Below are positions 17,081 to 27,844 of a stretch of DNA of 64,000 nt, one piece after another. Under the pieces are notes generated by a model. That model saw only the letters and a program-made list of their open reading frames with translations, made no database searches and had not been told where the DNA came from. The position numbers and the translations under genes are program-made. The stretch lies in the NCBI RefSeq assembly GCF_000725485.1, contig NZ_JOAG01000052.1, forward strand, positions 1 to 64,000, read 5' to 3'. Each line of letters begins with the position of its first letter. Within the stretch, counting starts at the first letter, position 1. Source of the DNA: Nonomuraea candida (GTDB taxonomy: Bacteria; Actinomycetota; Actinomycetes; Streptosporangiales; Streptosporangiaceae).

Positions 17081-17141
17081 TCCAGTACGAGACGGCGGCG
17101 CGAGGCAGATCGTCGGCCGCGGGACTGAAGGGTGGCGAACA

Positions 17142-18323
17142 GTGCAGACCGATGTGGTGGTGATCGGCGGGGGATACGCCGGCGTGATGGCGGCGAACCG
17201 GCTCAGGCGGCGCGCGGACGTGAGCGTGACCTTGGTCAACTCGCGCCGGGTTTTCGTCGATCGGGTGCGGCTGCATCAGCTCGTGGGGGGCTCGCATGAC
17301 GCGGTCGCCGACTACGGTGACGTTCTGGCCGACGGTGTACGTCTCGTCGTCGGCACGGTGACCCGGATCGACGCCGCCGGGCGGGTTGTTCACCTGGCTT
17401 CGGGGGAGACCGTCGGCTACGACTACCTGATCTACGCGGTGGGCAGCGCCGCCGCCGATCCGATGGTTCCCGGGGCGGAGCACGCTCACCCCATCGCGGG
17501 TCTGGAGCAGGCGGAGCGGCTGCGGTCGGTGCTCGGCGCCGCTCCGGCCTCGGCCGCGATCACCGTGGTCGGCGGTGGCCCGACCGGTATCGAGACCGCC
17601 GCCGAGCTGGCCGAGGCGGGCCGGCAGGTGACGCTGGCGTGCGGCGGCATCCTCGGCCCCTACCTCCACCCCAAGGCGCGGCGCTCGGTCGCCAGGCGGC
17701 TGGCCCGGATGGGAGTCACGGTGCTCCAGGGCGACGGGGCCAAGGTGGCCGCCGTGTCCGCCGAGGCCGTCGAGCTCGCGGACGGCCGCCGGTTGCCCAG
17801 CGACGTGACCATCTGGGCAACCGGTTTCACCGTCCCCGGACTGGCCCGCGAAAGCGGCCTGACCACGGACGCGGTGGGGCGGCTGTTGAGCGACGAGACG
17901 CTCACGAGCCTGGACGACGAGCGCATCGTCGGAGCCGGCGACGCGGTGTCGCCCTCCGATCGGCCGTTCCGGATGAGCGGCCAGATCGCGTTCCCGCTGG
18001 GTGCGCAGGCCGCCGAAACGGTGCTCAGCCGGATCGCCGGGAGCGTGCCTGAGCCGGTCGACTCCGGGTTCGTCGGCCAGTGCCTGAGCCTGGGCCGCCG
18101 GTCCGGCCTTTTCCAGTTCGCCAACCGGGACGACACCGCGAAGAGCTACTACGTCAGCGGCCGGTTGGGCGCGGTGGCCAAAGAGATGGCCTGCAAGGCC
18201 GGGTTCGGGCATCTCACGTCCGAGGCCCGCAAGCCCGGGGGATACACCTGGCCCAAGGACGACAAGCGAACGGCACGGGTTCTGCAGGGCCGTTCCGGCG
18301 GCACGCCGGCGACCCGGCGTTGA
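17142..18323 (+). CDS. FAD-dependent NADH dehydrogenase-like oxidoreductase
   Basis: A 393-residue two-dinucleotide-binding flavoprotein of the NDH-2/AIF type. The FAD site is VVVIGGGYAGVMAANRL at the N terminus, the NAD(P)H site is ITVVGGGPTGIETAAELAEA (about residue 145), and the second FAD motif is IVGAGDAV (about residue 265). There is no C-terminal membrane helix as in respiratory NDH-2. It starts at GTG 17142. An ECF41-type promoter lies directly upstream and an ECF41 sigma gene 105 bases downstream, so it is the likely target gene of that sigma factor. ECF41 genes are typically paired with such COE-type redox enzymes. Confidence 0.85.
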   Translation: MQTDVVVIGGGYAGVMAANRLRRRADVSVTLVNSRRVFVDRVRLHQLVGGSHDAVADYGDVLADGVRLVVGTVTRIDAAGRVVHLASGETVGYDYLIYAVGSAAADPMVPGAEHAHPIAGLEQAERLRSVLGAAPASAAITVVGGGPTGIETAAELAEAGRQVTLACGGILGPYLHPKARRSVARRLARMGVTVLQGDGAKVAAVSAEAVELADGRRLPSDVTIWATGFTVPGLARESGLTTDAVGRLLSDETLTSLDDERIVGAGDAVSPSDRPFRMSGQIAFPLGAQAAETVLSRIAGSVPEPVDSGFVGQCLSLGRRSGLFQFANRDDTAKSYYVSGRLGAVAKEMACKAGFGHLTSEARKPGGYTWPKDDKRTARVLQGRSGGTPATRR

Positions 18324-18427
18324 TCCCCTGGTATGGGGAACCCGCCACGGCATCATGGAACGGAAACACCGACAATGAGTGACAAGGCCGGCATCGACGG
18401 CGAGGGTCGCAGGGGAAGGCCGGCATC

Positions 18428-19351
18428 ATGACCCGGGCAGAGGAGTTCGAGCGGCTGCGGCCCCTGCTGTTCTCGATCGCGTACCGGATCTTGGGGAGCG
18501 TGGACGACGCCGAGGACGCCGTCCAGGACACCTGGCTGCGTTACGTGACCGCCGAGGCCGAGCCCGCATCGGCCCATGCTTACCTGTCCACGGTCGTCAC
18601 CCGGATCGCGATCGACATGCTGCGCTCGGCACGGGTGCGGCGGGAGGCGTACGTCGGCGAGTGGTTCCCCGAGCCGCTGCTCGAAGACCCCTACGAAGAC
18701 CCCGAGCGCTCCGCGGAGCTGGCCGACTCGATCTCGATGACGGCGCTGCTGATGCTGGAACGGCTGAGCCCGCTGGAGCGGGCGGTCTTCGTGCTGCGCG
18801 ACGTGTTCGCCTTCGAGTTCGCCGAGATCGCCGCCACGGTCGGGCGTTCGGAGACGGCGTGCCGCCAGCTCGTGGTGCGGGCGCGCCGTCACATGAACGA
18901 GGGCCGTCCCCGGTTCGAGGCCGACCGGCGCGAGCGCGCGGAACTCGCCGAACGCTTCTTCGAGGCGCTGATCAAGGGTGACGTCGCGGCGCTGCGCGAG
19001 GTGCTGGCGGCCGATGTGCAGGCGGTCGGGGACGGCGGCGGCAAGGCCCCGGTCTTCGAGCGGCCGATCGTCGGCGTCGACAAGGTGGCACGGGTGTTCG
19101 GTTCCATGGTGCCGGCGCTGTTCTCGATCGGCGGCACCATGGAGACCCGCCAGGTGAACGGGCAGCCCGGCGCCATCTTCCGCGACCAGGACGGCAAGGT
19201 CATCAACACGTTGTCGCTGGACATCTACGGCGGGCGCGTCCAGACGATCCGGGCGGTGGTCAATCCGGACAAGCTCCGGCACATGGGCCCGGTCGGCGAC
19301 GCGTGGCGGATCGCCCGGGACACCCAGAGGGCACTGCGCGCCACCGACTGA
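18428..19351 (+). CDS. ECF41-type RNA polymerase sigma factor (SigJ-like)
   Basis: 307 residues, much longer than a minimal ECF sigma factor. Region 2 is at residues 1-75 (LLFSIAYRILGSVDDAEDAV, QDTWLRY) and region 4 at about 110-165 (LSPLERAVFVLRDVFAFEF, VGRSETACRQLVVRAR). A C-terminal SnoaL-like domain at 180-300 contains the NPDKL element (VVNPDKLRH), which is characteristic of ECF41. In this group the C-terminal domain replaces a separate anti-sigma factor and regulates activity in cis. The matching promoter at 17054-17080 implies that it drives the adjacent oxidoreductase gene. Confidence 0.9.
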   Translation: MTRAEEFERLRPLLFSIAYRILGSVDDAEDAVQDTWLRYVTAEAEPASAHAYLSTVVTRIAIDMLRSARVRREAYVGEWFPEPLLEDPYEDPERSAELADSISMTALLMLERLSPLERAVFVLRDVFAFEFAEIAATVGRSETACRQLVVRARRHMNEGRPRFEADRRERAELAERFFEALIKGDVAALREVLAADVQAVGDGGGKAPVFERPIVGVDKVARVFGSMVPALFSIGGTMETRQVNGQPGAIFRDQDGKVINTLSLDIYGGRVQTIRAVVNPDKLRHMGPVGDAWRIARDTQRALRATD

Positions 19352-19506
19352 GCCTTGCGAAGACGCGCCTGCGCACCTTGCCAAGACGCGCCCGGAACAG
19401 GCGGGACTCGCAACGCCACTGTCTCAGCCTCCGACGAACGTGACGGCCGCCGCAGGCCGGTGGCGAAGGGGGCGTCGTGGCCGGTGGCGGGGCCGTCCTC
19501 AGGCGC

Positions 19507-20130
19507 TCATTCCTCGCCGGGGCCGAGGGCGGTACGGTAACCGGGGCCGAGGGCGGCGAGGGCGGTGTCGAGGGCGGCGGCCAGGTATCCGCCGGCCGGG
19601 AAGACGACGGAGATCGCGGCGCCGCCGTGGACGGCCGCGATGATGGCGGCGGCGGCCTCGTCCGGGTCGAGCGTGTCGCGGATCTCGCCCTTGGCGCGCA
19701 TCTCGGTGATCCCGCGGACGAGGTGGTCGTGCCATCGGCGGAGCACCTCGGCGACCAGCAGCCGGGCCCCGGGGGTCGCCGGGGCCAGGTCGTTCACCAG
19801 GACGCGGAGCGGGCAGGCGACGCCTGCCCGGTCGTACTCTCCGAGCACCTGATGGCGCCACGCGGCCCAGGCCGCCCAGGTGGTCAGCGGGGGCATCTTG
19901 AGCTGGAGGGCCGACACCGCCCGCGCGGCCTCGAACCGGGCGACGGCGGTGAGGAGCTCGTCGCGGCCTCCCGGGAAGTAGTGGAAGATCTGGCTCTTGC
20001 TCGCCCCCGAGGGCGCGCGCAGGTCGTCCAGGGTCGCCTCGGCGATCCCCAGGCTGAGCAGCGCCTCGGCGGCGCCGGCGACGATGCGCGCCCGCGTCGC
20101 CTCGCCCTTGCGCGTGGTCCCCTGCGGCAC
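19507..20130 (-). CDS. TetR-family regulator
   Basis: 207 residues. The HTH is at residues 10-55 (EATLDDLRAPSGASKSQIFH, YFPGGRDELL). The C-terminal part, with ACPLRVLVNDLAP, resembles the TetR_C type found in regulators of small-molecule detoxification genes. The gene is divergent from a SnoaL-like gene at 20221 with 90 bp between them containing a palindrome. It probably represses both. Confidence 0.85.
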   Translation of the reverse strand: MPQGTTRKGEATRARIVAGAAEALLSLGIAEATLDDLRAPSGASKSQIFHYFPGGRDELLTAVARFEAARAVSALQLKMPPLTTWAAWAAWRHQVLGEYDRAGVACPLRVLVNDLAPATPGARLLVAEVLRRWHDHLVRGITEMRAKGEIRDTLDPDEAAAAIIAAVHGGAAISVVFPAGGYLAAALDTALAALGPGYRTALGPGEE

Positions 20131-20163
20131 GGATCCACCCTACGGCGAAACCGGACTTGCTGG

Positions 20164-20174
20164 TCCAATTTGGA
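20164..20174. promoter_or_regulatory. Candidate TetR operator TCCAA-T-TTGGA
   Basis: An 11-bp perfect palindrome in the divergent promoter region between the TetR gene (start 20130) and the SnoaL-like gene (start 20221). Flanking GGACT copies are repeated on both sides. Confidence 0.5.
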
Positions 20175-20220
20175 AATCGGACTCTGAACGGGTCATTCCG
20201 CCGATCAGAGAGGCCCTCAC

Positions 20221-20766
20221 ATGTCCGACGCCCTTCACCCGGAGCTCCGCCGGCTGCTCGACAGGGAAGCGCTCCGTGAACTGATCCACGCCTACGCCCA
20301 GGCCGCCGACCGGCGGGATCTCGACAAGCTGCGGCTGCTCTACCACGACGACGCCGTCGACGAGCATGGGCGGTTCTCCCAGGGGTCCGCCATGGAGTTC
20401 ATCGACCGGCTGCCGGAGATCCAGAAGCACATGGCGATCCTGCAGCACCACATCACCACGGTGAACCTGAAGGTGGTGGGAGACGAGGCCGAGGGCGAGG
20501 TCTACGTCATCGCGTTCCACCAGGTCGATCAGGACGGCGCCAGGAGCGACTATGTGGTCCACGGCCGCTACCTGGACAAGTACAGCAGGCGTGACGGGGT
20601 CTGGAAGTTCAGCCGCCGCGCGCTCGTCGCCGACTGGATGTATGTCGCCGAACCGTCGGCCGTACGGCTCGACCACCCCTTCGTCGCCGGCAGCCACATC
20701 GGCGCCGCCGGGGAGGACGACCCCTCGTACGGGTACTTCTCGCTCCTGCGCCGCGGCCGACGCTGA
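20221..20766 (+). CDS. SnoaL-like (NTF2-fold) protein
   Basis: A 181-residue cytoplasmic protein of the SnoaL_4 type. An alpha-helical start (LLDREALRELIHAYAQAADR) is followed by an Asp-rich turn (LRLLYHDDAVDEHGRF), HHITTVNLKVVG and a C-terminal beta sheet ending WKFSRRALVADWMYV. Members are dehydratases, isomerases or hydrolases acting on aromatic or polyketide ligands; a His-Asp pair (YHDDAV, MAILQHHIT) is in the usual active-site positions. It is divergent from a TetR gene that probably controls it. The substrate is unknown. Confidence 0.75.
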   Translation: MSDALHPELRRLLDREALRELIHAYAQAADRRDLDKLRLLYHDDAVDEHGRFSQGSAMEFIDRLPEIQKHMAILQHHITTVNLKVVGDEAEGEVYVIAFHQVDQDGARSDYVVHGRYLDKYSRRDGVWKFSRRALVADWMYVAEPSAVRLDHPFVAGSHIGAAGEDDPSYGYFSLLRRGRR

Positions 20767-20976
20767 GCCGGCGTCGAGGGGCGAGACCGGCGCCTCACTG
20801 ATCAGCGAGATCAGCGCCTCCATGGCGCGGCCGCCTTGTTCGGCAGCCGTGATCGAGCTGCGGCCGGCTTCACCCCAGGCGGGTTGGTGGCGCGGAGGTT
20901 CTGGCGCCGGGCCGGGTCGCTCAACGACGGGCCATGCCCCGGGCCGGGCGTCATGGCCGGCCGGCTTTGCCCGCGA

Positions 20977-21783
20977 TCACGAGCCCTCGGTCTCATGCCG
21001 GTCCTGGCGCCCGGTCTCATCCTCGCGCCGAACGGCATCGTCCCGGGGCGACATGGGCGGGGAGGAGGTCATCCGGGCGGCGATGCCGTCCAGGACGTAT
21101 TCGAGTCCGGTCTCGAACTGCCAATCTGGATCCTTCTTGCGCCGGCCCTCGAAGATGTAGCGCTTGAACGCCGGGTAGCGCCCGGTGTCGAGCAGGTACG
21201 TGAGCTGCGGCGCCAGGCTCGTGTACACCTCCTCCTCGTCCGACCATCCCTGCCCGGCCATGACCTGCCGCATCGCGATCTCCGCCCCTGTCATGCCGCC
21301 TGTGTACGAGCTGACCGTGGCGGCGACGGCCATCGCGGTGTCGGGGTCCACGCCCTGCTCGGCCAGGGCGGCCAGGGAGCGTTCCGAGACCGCCGTGCGG
21401 TTCGGGGTGAGCGCGAGCGTCGCGCCCGCCGGCAGTTGCGCGAGCCACAGGTGCCTGAGCATGAGCCTGCGCGTGCTCAGGGCGATCTCGCGCAGCGTCT
21501 CCCGCCAGCCCGCCGTGCCGGACGGCAGCTCCAGCTCGGCGTAGACGTGGTCGACCATCAGTTCGAGCAGATCATCCTTGCCCGACACGTACCGGTACGC
21601 GGCCATCGGCGCCACCCCCAGCTCGGTTGCCAGGCGGCGCATCGTGATGGCGTCGAGCCCCTCGGCGTCGGCGACGGCCACGGCCGTGGCGGCGATCCGC
21701 CGCGGGGACAGCGTCTGGCGGGGTGTGGGCGTGGGGCGTTCGAGGCGCTCCCACAGCGAGGGCCCGTCCTTCCGTGCGGCCAT
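20977..21783 (-). CDS. TetR-family repressor (TetR_C_1 type)
   Basis: 268 residues from ATG 21783, chosen because GAGAGGAGG lies properly upstream; the earlier ATG at 21801 precedes this RBS. The HTH is at residues 22-70 (LSPRRIAATAVAVADAEG, ITMRRLATELGVAPMAAYRY). The long C-terminal part resembles tetracycline-repressor-like ligand domains. It is divergent from an FMN reductase and DHA2 exporter operon, with elaborate nested palindromes between them. It probably represses both directions until a drug or electrophile binds. Confidence 0.85.
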   Translation of the reverse strand: MAARKDGPSLWERLERPTPTPRQTLSPRRIAATAVAVADAEGLDAITMRRLATELGVAPMAAYRYVSGKDDLLELMVDHVYAELELPSGTAGWRETLREIALSTRRLMLRHLWLAQLPAGATLALTPNRTAVSERSLAALAEQGVDPDTAMAVAATVSSYTGGMTGAEIAMRQVMAGQGWSDEEEVYTSLAPQLTYLLDTGRYPAFKRYIFEGRRKKDPDWQFETGLEYVLDGIAARMTSSPPMSPRDDAVRREDETGRQDRHETEGS

Positions 21784-21804
21784 GGGACCGCCTCCTCTCA
21801 TCTT

Positions 21805-21877
21805 GTATACAACGTATCAGTAGTAGACAACGTACACAGCGATGTGTACGTTGTATCCCCATCGATACGTTGTATAC
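21805..21877. promoter_or_regulatory. Nested inverted-repeat operator array
   Basis: Outer arms GTATACAACGTATC (21805-21818) and GATACGTTGTATAC (21864-21877) enclose inner arms ACAACGTACACA (21827-21838) and TGTGTACGTTGT (21843-21854). All four arms carry the half-site ACAACGTA, two in each orientation. The array fills the 111-bp gap between the TetR gene and the FMN reductase gene and is AT-rich against the background. Confidence 0.85.
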
Positions 21878-21894
21878 CTTGAAGGGAATTCCTG

Positions 21895-24014
<2,120 letters not shown>

Positions 24015-24246
24015 ACGAATCGCGCCGAGCCCCTTGGTGGACGGCCGGGAAACGCCGCATCGCCGAGCTGGAACCGGGTTGCGGGCCATCCGGCCGGCGG
24101 TCGAGCTGATCCGGTGGAGACGGCTTCACTATCGGCCCATCACCATGAACCGCGGAGGAACGCCCGCTCAGGCCCGCAGCATGGCCCGCAGGTGGGTCGG
24201 TCAGGGGCGCTGAGCGCCGGTCGTCCCCGGGGCGGCCGGCGCTCGG

Positions 24247-25053
24247 TCACGTCCGGGCGCCGGTCAGGCGGGCCAGCTCCCACGGGTCGTGGGCGGAGAA
24301 GACGGTCACCTCGTCGCCGTGGTCGCGGATGAGTTCCCGCAGGCGGGCCTGGGTGCCGAGGCGCAGGTCGCGGTGGACCTCCGAACCGGTCTGCACGACG
24401 TCCAGCAGCGGGTGCGGCTCGGGTCGGTCCTGGAGTTCCCGGTGATAGTAGTAGGCGTCGCCGCAGTGCAGCAGCCACCGCTGCCCGTCGTGCACGGCGA
24501 CGCCGGCGTGGCCCGCCGTGTGACCGCCGAGCGGGATCATCCGGATCTCCGGCGGCAGCCCCTGCGGCTGGATCGCGCCGAATCCGAACCAGTGGCCGTC
24601 GCCGCCGGCGTACGTGACCCAGTCGGGGCCGTGAGCCCAGTGGGCGGGGCGGTAGCGGAAACTGGGCGCCTCGGCCGTCGCGGCCTCCAGTTCGGCGGCG
24701 AGCACGTGGACGCGCGCGCCGGGGAAGTCGGGCAGGCCGCCGCAGTGGTCCACGTCGAGGTGGGTCACGATGACGTGGCGCACGTCGCCGGGCGAGTAGC
24801 CGAGCGCGGCGAGCCGGCGCACCGCCGTCTCGTCCTCGTCGAGCACGGGCTGCGCCAGCTGGACCCAGTCGGCGCCGAGGGTGTCGTCCGGGTTCCGTAC
24901 GTCGTCGAGCCCGAGCCCGGTCTCGACGAGGACCAGCCCGGCGGAGTCGGTCTCGATCAGCAGGCAGTGGTTGACCGCGTGGGACGGCGGCGGGCCGTCG
25001 TAGGTCGCCTCGATGCGCCGTACGGATCCGCAGTTCAAGTGGTGGATCTTCAT
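24247..25053 (-). CDS. Metallo-beta-lactamase-fold hydrolase (lactonase-like)
   Basis: 268 residues from ATG 25053. The zinc motif HxDxDH is THLDVDHCGG (about residue 100), further ligands are in GGHTAGHAG and LHCGDAYYYH, and the late His is in VFSAHDPWEL. The overall pattern fits the AiiA-like N-acyl-homoserine-lactonase group, which hydrolyses lactones and related esters in the cytoplasm. In the THLDVDH motif the second His of HxHxDH is replaced by Asp, as in some relatives. It is divergent from a MerR gene, with a MerR-type operator between, so the MerR protein probably activates it. Confidence 0.8.
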   Translation of the reverse strand: MKIHHLNCGSVRRIEATYDGPPPSHAVNHCLLIETDSAGLVLVETGLGLDDVRNPDDTLGADWVQLAQPVLDEDETAVRRLAALGYSPGDVRHVIVTHLDVDHCGGLPDFPGARVHVLAAELEAATAEAPSFRYRPAHWAHGPDWVTYAGGDGHWFGFGAIQPQGLPPEIRMIPLGGHTAGHAGVAVHDGQRWLLHCGDAYYYHRELQDRPEPHPLLDVVQTGSEVHRDLRLGTQARLRELIRDHGDEVTVFSAHDPWELARLTGART

Positions 25054-25069
25054 GGCGTCTAGACTGCTA

Positions 25070-25091
25070 CTTGAAGCGCGATTCAAGTCAA
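25070..25091 (-). promoter_or_regulatory. MerR-type operator and -35 box
   Basis: The palindrome CTTGAA-GCGCGA-TTCAAG (25070-25087) lies directly downstream of TTGACT (25091-25086, minus strand), as in MerR-controlled promoters. The minus-strand gene at 25053 would be the target. A good -10 was not certain (CAGTCT or AGTCTA near 25060-25066). Confidence 0.6.
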
Positions 25092-25101
25092 GGAGGCGTC
25101 G

Positions 25102-25512
25102 ATGCCCGAGGAGCTGCTCGACATCGCGGAGGTGGCGCAACGGTCCGGGCTGGCGCCGTCGGCGCTGCGCTACTACGAGAAGCAGGGCCTGATCGCCTCC
25201 ACCGGCCGCAACGGCCTGCGCCGCACCTACCGCCCCGACGTCATGGACCGCCTGGACCTCATCATGTGCGCCCGCACGGCCGGTTTCGGCGTCGCCGAGA
25301 TCCGCCGCTTCCTCGACGCCCGCCAGGACGACCCCGGCCTCCGCGAGCGCATGGCCGCGCGGGCCGCCGACCTGGACGAGCGCATCGCCCGGCTCACCCG
25401 CATGCGCGACAGCCTCGGCCACGCCGCCACCTGCACCCACGACCCTGTCGTCGAATGCCCCGAGTTCAAGCGCGCCCTTCGCGCGACCGGCCGCACTGTT
25501 CGGGCGAGGTAG
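25102..25512 (+). CDS. MerR-family regulator, SoxR-like, without Fe-S cysteines
   Basis: 136 residues. An N-terminal winged HTH (LLDIAEVAQRSGLAPSALRY, YEKQGLIAS) is followed by a dimerisation helix and a short effector region ending CTHDPVVECPEF. The SoxR cluster CxxCxCxxC is absent; only two Cys (about residues 113 and 121) are near the end. It is divergent from the MBL-fold hydrolase gene and probably regulates it through the palindrome at 25070-25087. The stop codon TAG lies inside the first unit of a 24-bp tandem repeat. Confidence 0.85.
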   Translation: MPEELLDIAEVAQRSGLAPSALRYYEKQGLIASTGRNGLRRTYRPDVMDRLDLIMCARTAGFGVAEIRRFLDARQDDPGLRERMAARAADLDERIARLTRMRDSLGHAATCTHDPVVECPEFKRALRATGRTVRAR

Positions 25513-25601
25513 ACACGGCGGGCCCGGCCGAGGTGGACACGGCGGGCCCGGCCGAGGTGGACACGGCGGGCCCGGCCGAGGTGGACACGGCGGGCCCGGC
25601 C
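25506..25601. repeat. Four tandem 24-bp repeats over the MerR stop codon
   Basis: Units start at 25506, 25530, 25554 and 25578. Each begins GAGGTGGACACGGCGGGCCC except the first, which has GAGGTAGAC; this G-to-A difference creates the TAG stop of the MerR gene. The period is a multiple of three. Confidence 0.9.
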
Positions 25602-25611
25602 GAAGCCGTTC

Positions 25612-26763
25612 TCACGAGGATGCCAGCGCGCGTTCCAGCGGGGTGCGGAAGCGGGGAGTCACCCTGACCTCGCCGAGCCAGGCGGCCAGCCCGGCCGCCT
25701 CGGCCTCGATCGCGGCCCTGGCCTGCGCGCCCACGTCCTCCAGCAGGCGCCAGACGATCTCGCCGTCCGGCCGCTGCGCCCAGCCGCCCACGACCCGGCC
25801 GTCCCACCAGACGGTCGGCCCCACGTTGCCGCTGCGGTCGAACAGCTCGGCCCGGTGCTCACGCGGCAGGTACCAGTCGCGCGCCTGCCAGCCCATCGGC
25901 GTCGGGTCGAGCGCGGGCAGCAGCGCCGCCCACGGCTCGGGCGCCGCGACCGGCTCCTCGTCGCCGGGCAGCACGTAACCCACGCCCTCGTCCAGTTCCA
26001 CGGCCACCGCGCCGGCGGCCGACAGCGCCCGGCGCACGTCCTTGAGCGTCCAGCCGGTCCACCACTTCAGGTCCGCCTCCGTGCCGGGACCGAACGCCGC
26101 CAGCCACCGGGTCACCAGCTCCGCCTGCGCCTCGTGCACGGCCAGTTCGGCCATCTCCGGCGCCAGGCCCCAGTAGTGCGTGCCGCTGACCCAGGTGCCG
26201 CCGGCGCGGGCCCGCCGTACCAGCAGGCCGTCCATCGCCATCAGCGCCAGCAGCCGCGAGCCGACGCTCACCACGCCCTCGTACGGCTTGCCCACGGCCA
26301 CCCTGACCTGCTCGCGCAGCCGCGGCTCCAGCCTGCCCAGCTCGGCCGCCGTCGCGTCGCCCGAGTCCGCCAGCAGCCGCAGCACGGACGCCTCCACGTC
26401 CTTCAGCCGGGCCTCGTCCCAGCCGCCCTCGCCGAACGTCTTCAGCACCGACGCGCGCTCCCTGCGGGCGATGGCCAGCGCCGAGGAGTGGTGCACGACC
26501 GGCACCAGCTCCGCCGGCACCACGAACACCGTGCGACGCATGCCGGTCATGCGCACCAGCGTGCGGTCCGCGTACAGGGCCCGCTCGACCGGCTCGGGGC
26601 CGGGCGCCGCCAGGCGGGCGCCCGCTGACAGGAACACCGTCGCCGGGTCCGTGCCGTGCAGCGCCACCACGGCCGCCGCCGCCTCCTCGGGGGTGGCGGC
26701 CTTGCTCGCCAGCCGGTGCCGCACCCCGATCCGCGCCCGCCGCTGCACCTCAGAAATCCGCAC
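25612..26763 (-). CDS. Winged-helix DNA-binding protein, AlkZ-like
   Basis: A 383-residue protein of the HTH_42/AlkZ superfamily, whose characterised members are DNA glycosylases that remove interstrand crosslinks or bulky adducts (AlkZ protects azinomycin producers). Supporting motifs are VVALHGTDPATVFLSAGAR (about 40), RTVFVVPAELVPVV, GTHYWGL and the C-terminal LDPTPMGWQARDWYLP (about 290) with GRVVGGWAQRPDG. It starts at GTG 26763, with AAGGGGG upstream at good spacing. It is not obviously in an operon. Whether the catalytic QxQ or QxD pair is present cannot be settled by eye. Confidence 0.75.
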   Translation of the reverse strand: MRISEVQRRARIGVRHRLASKAATPEEAAAAVVALHGTDPATVFLSAGARLAAPGPEPVERALYADRTLVRMTGMRRTVFVVPAELVPVVHHSSALAIARRERASVLKTFGEGGWDEARLKDVEASVLRLLADSGDATAAELGRLEPRLREQVRVAVGKPYEGVVSVGSRLLALMAMDGLLVRRARAGGTWVSGTHYWGLAPEMAELAVHEAQAELVTRWLAAFGPGTEADLKWWTGWTLKDVRRALSAAGAVAVELDEGVGYVLPGDEEPVAAPEPWAALLPALDPTPMGWQARDWYLPREHRAELFDRSGNVGPTVWWDGRVVGGWAQRPDGEIVWRLLEDVGAQARAAIEAEAAGLAAWLGEVRVTPRFRTPLERALASS

Positions 26764-27021
26764 AAACGCCCCCTTCTTCAGGGCGAGCCTAATCGCCGGA
26801 TGACACCTCTGGAGCCAGGCCGGAGGGCGCCCGGGCCTCACCCGTACACAGGGCGCAGGCGGATGGTCGAAAGGCGTGGGAGCCGCAAGCCGCCCCGCAG
26901 CGTTCTGAACCCGTCCGCGAGGCGCACGGCGAGAGCGCGCAGGCGGTCGCCGGTGGAGCGAAGCTTCGCGTGGCTGGGCAGCGGAATGAACCTTTTGCGA
27001 GTTTGTGGCATCCAACCCGGC

Positions 27022-27594
27022 ATGCACAAGATCCAGCGATTCGCCGCTCTGTCCGTGCTGCCCGTCGCCGCGGCGCTGATCGCGCTGCCGGCGCAGGCCG
27101 CCCAGCGGCCCGGTTGCCCGGTCCCGGCCCCGGCGGAGGAGAAGCGGTCACAGGCCGCCAAGACCGACAGGCCGCCCCGAGGCGCCGGCGCGATCAAGGG
27201 GGTTCGCGTCACGTACCTGCCGAAGGGGTTCACCTACGGTGGCGTCGTCGTCAACAGGCACGACGGCCTCACCGAGTACGGCTACCAGTGGCTCGACGAC
27301 CGCAGCGAGGTCGACCCCAAGCAGCGGTCGTTGTGGGTGCGGGTGGTGTGCTGGCCCAAGGCGAGCAGGCTGGCCCAGCTCAAGAACGCGCCGTTCGAGC
27401 TGGGGACGTTCTCCGGCGAGACGAGGACCGTGCGGATCGGCTCCCGTCAGGTGCTGACCCAGGAGGGCGACGGCGCGCTGGGGAACGGGCGGTACGCGGG
27501 CTGGGTCGAGCGCAAGGGCGTCGTGGTCACCGTGATGGCCGGCCGGCCTCTCGTCCCCGAACTAGCGAAGATCATTAAGGGGATCCGGCTCTGA
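27022..27594 (+). CDS. Secreted protein of unknown function
   Basis: 190 residues with a signal peptide (FAALSVLPVAAALIALPAQA cleaved before AQRPGC). The mature part of about 165 residues is beta-rich: VRVTYLPKGFTYGGVVVNRH, YGYQWLDD, LWVRVVCWPKASRL and VERKGVVVTVMAGR. Two Cys may pair. It resembles small exported actinobacterial proteins of no known role. The RBS is weak, so the start rests on the signal peptide. Confidence 0.55.
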   Translation: MHKIQRFAALSVLPVAAALIALPAQAAQRPGCPVPAPAEEKRSQAAKTDRPPRGAGAIKGVRVTYLPKGFTYGGVVVNRHDGLTEYGYQWLDDRSEVDPKQRSLWVRVVCWPKASRLAQLKNAPFELGTFSGETRTVRIGSRQVLTQEGDGALGNGRYAGWVERKGVVVTVMAGRPLVPELAKIIKGIRL

Positions 27595-27626
27595 CTCCGT
27601 TCGCCCGGACGCCTCGCACCACTGTC

Positions 27627-27683
27627 CCTTGACCGTCCGGCCGTGCCTTGACCGTCCGGCCGTGCCTTGACCGTCCGGCCGTC
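27627..27683. repeat. Three tandem 19-bp repeats
   Basis: The unit CCTTGACCGTCCGGCCGTG occurs at 27627, 27646 and 27665 (last base different). Each contains TTGAC spaced as possible -35 elements and an internal CCGTCCGGCCG. It lies in the 250-bp gap between convergent genes. Confidence 0.9.
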
Positions 27684-27844
27684 GCGGGCCGGGTCGGCAT
27701 CACTGAAGCGTGTCCTGCGGATCTTTCGGCGTCCGTGCCTCTCGGGCCGGCCACGCCGTGCTCAATGAGCTCGGCGTGGCCCTTCTCACGCCGGCGCACG
27801 GCCGCAAGGGGTCTGTCTTCGAGGGGTACGGGTCCGGTGCTCGG

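Noticed and set aside
25071..25667. Plus-strand frame encoding four EVDTAGPA repeats
   Set aside because: It overlaps the MerR gene in another frame; the repeat peptide only reflects the 24-bp DNA repeat. No RBS or family.
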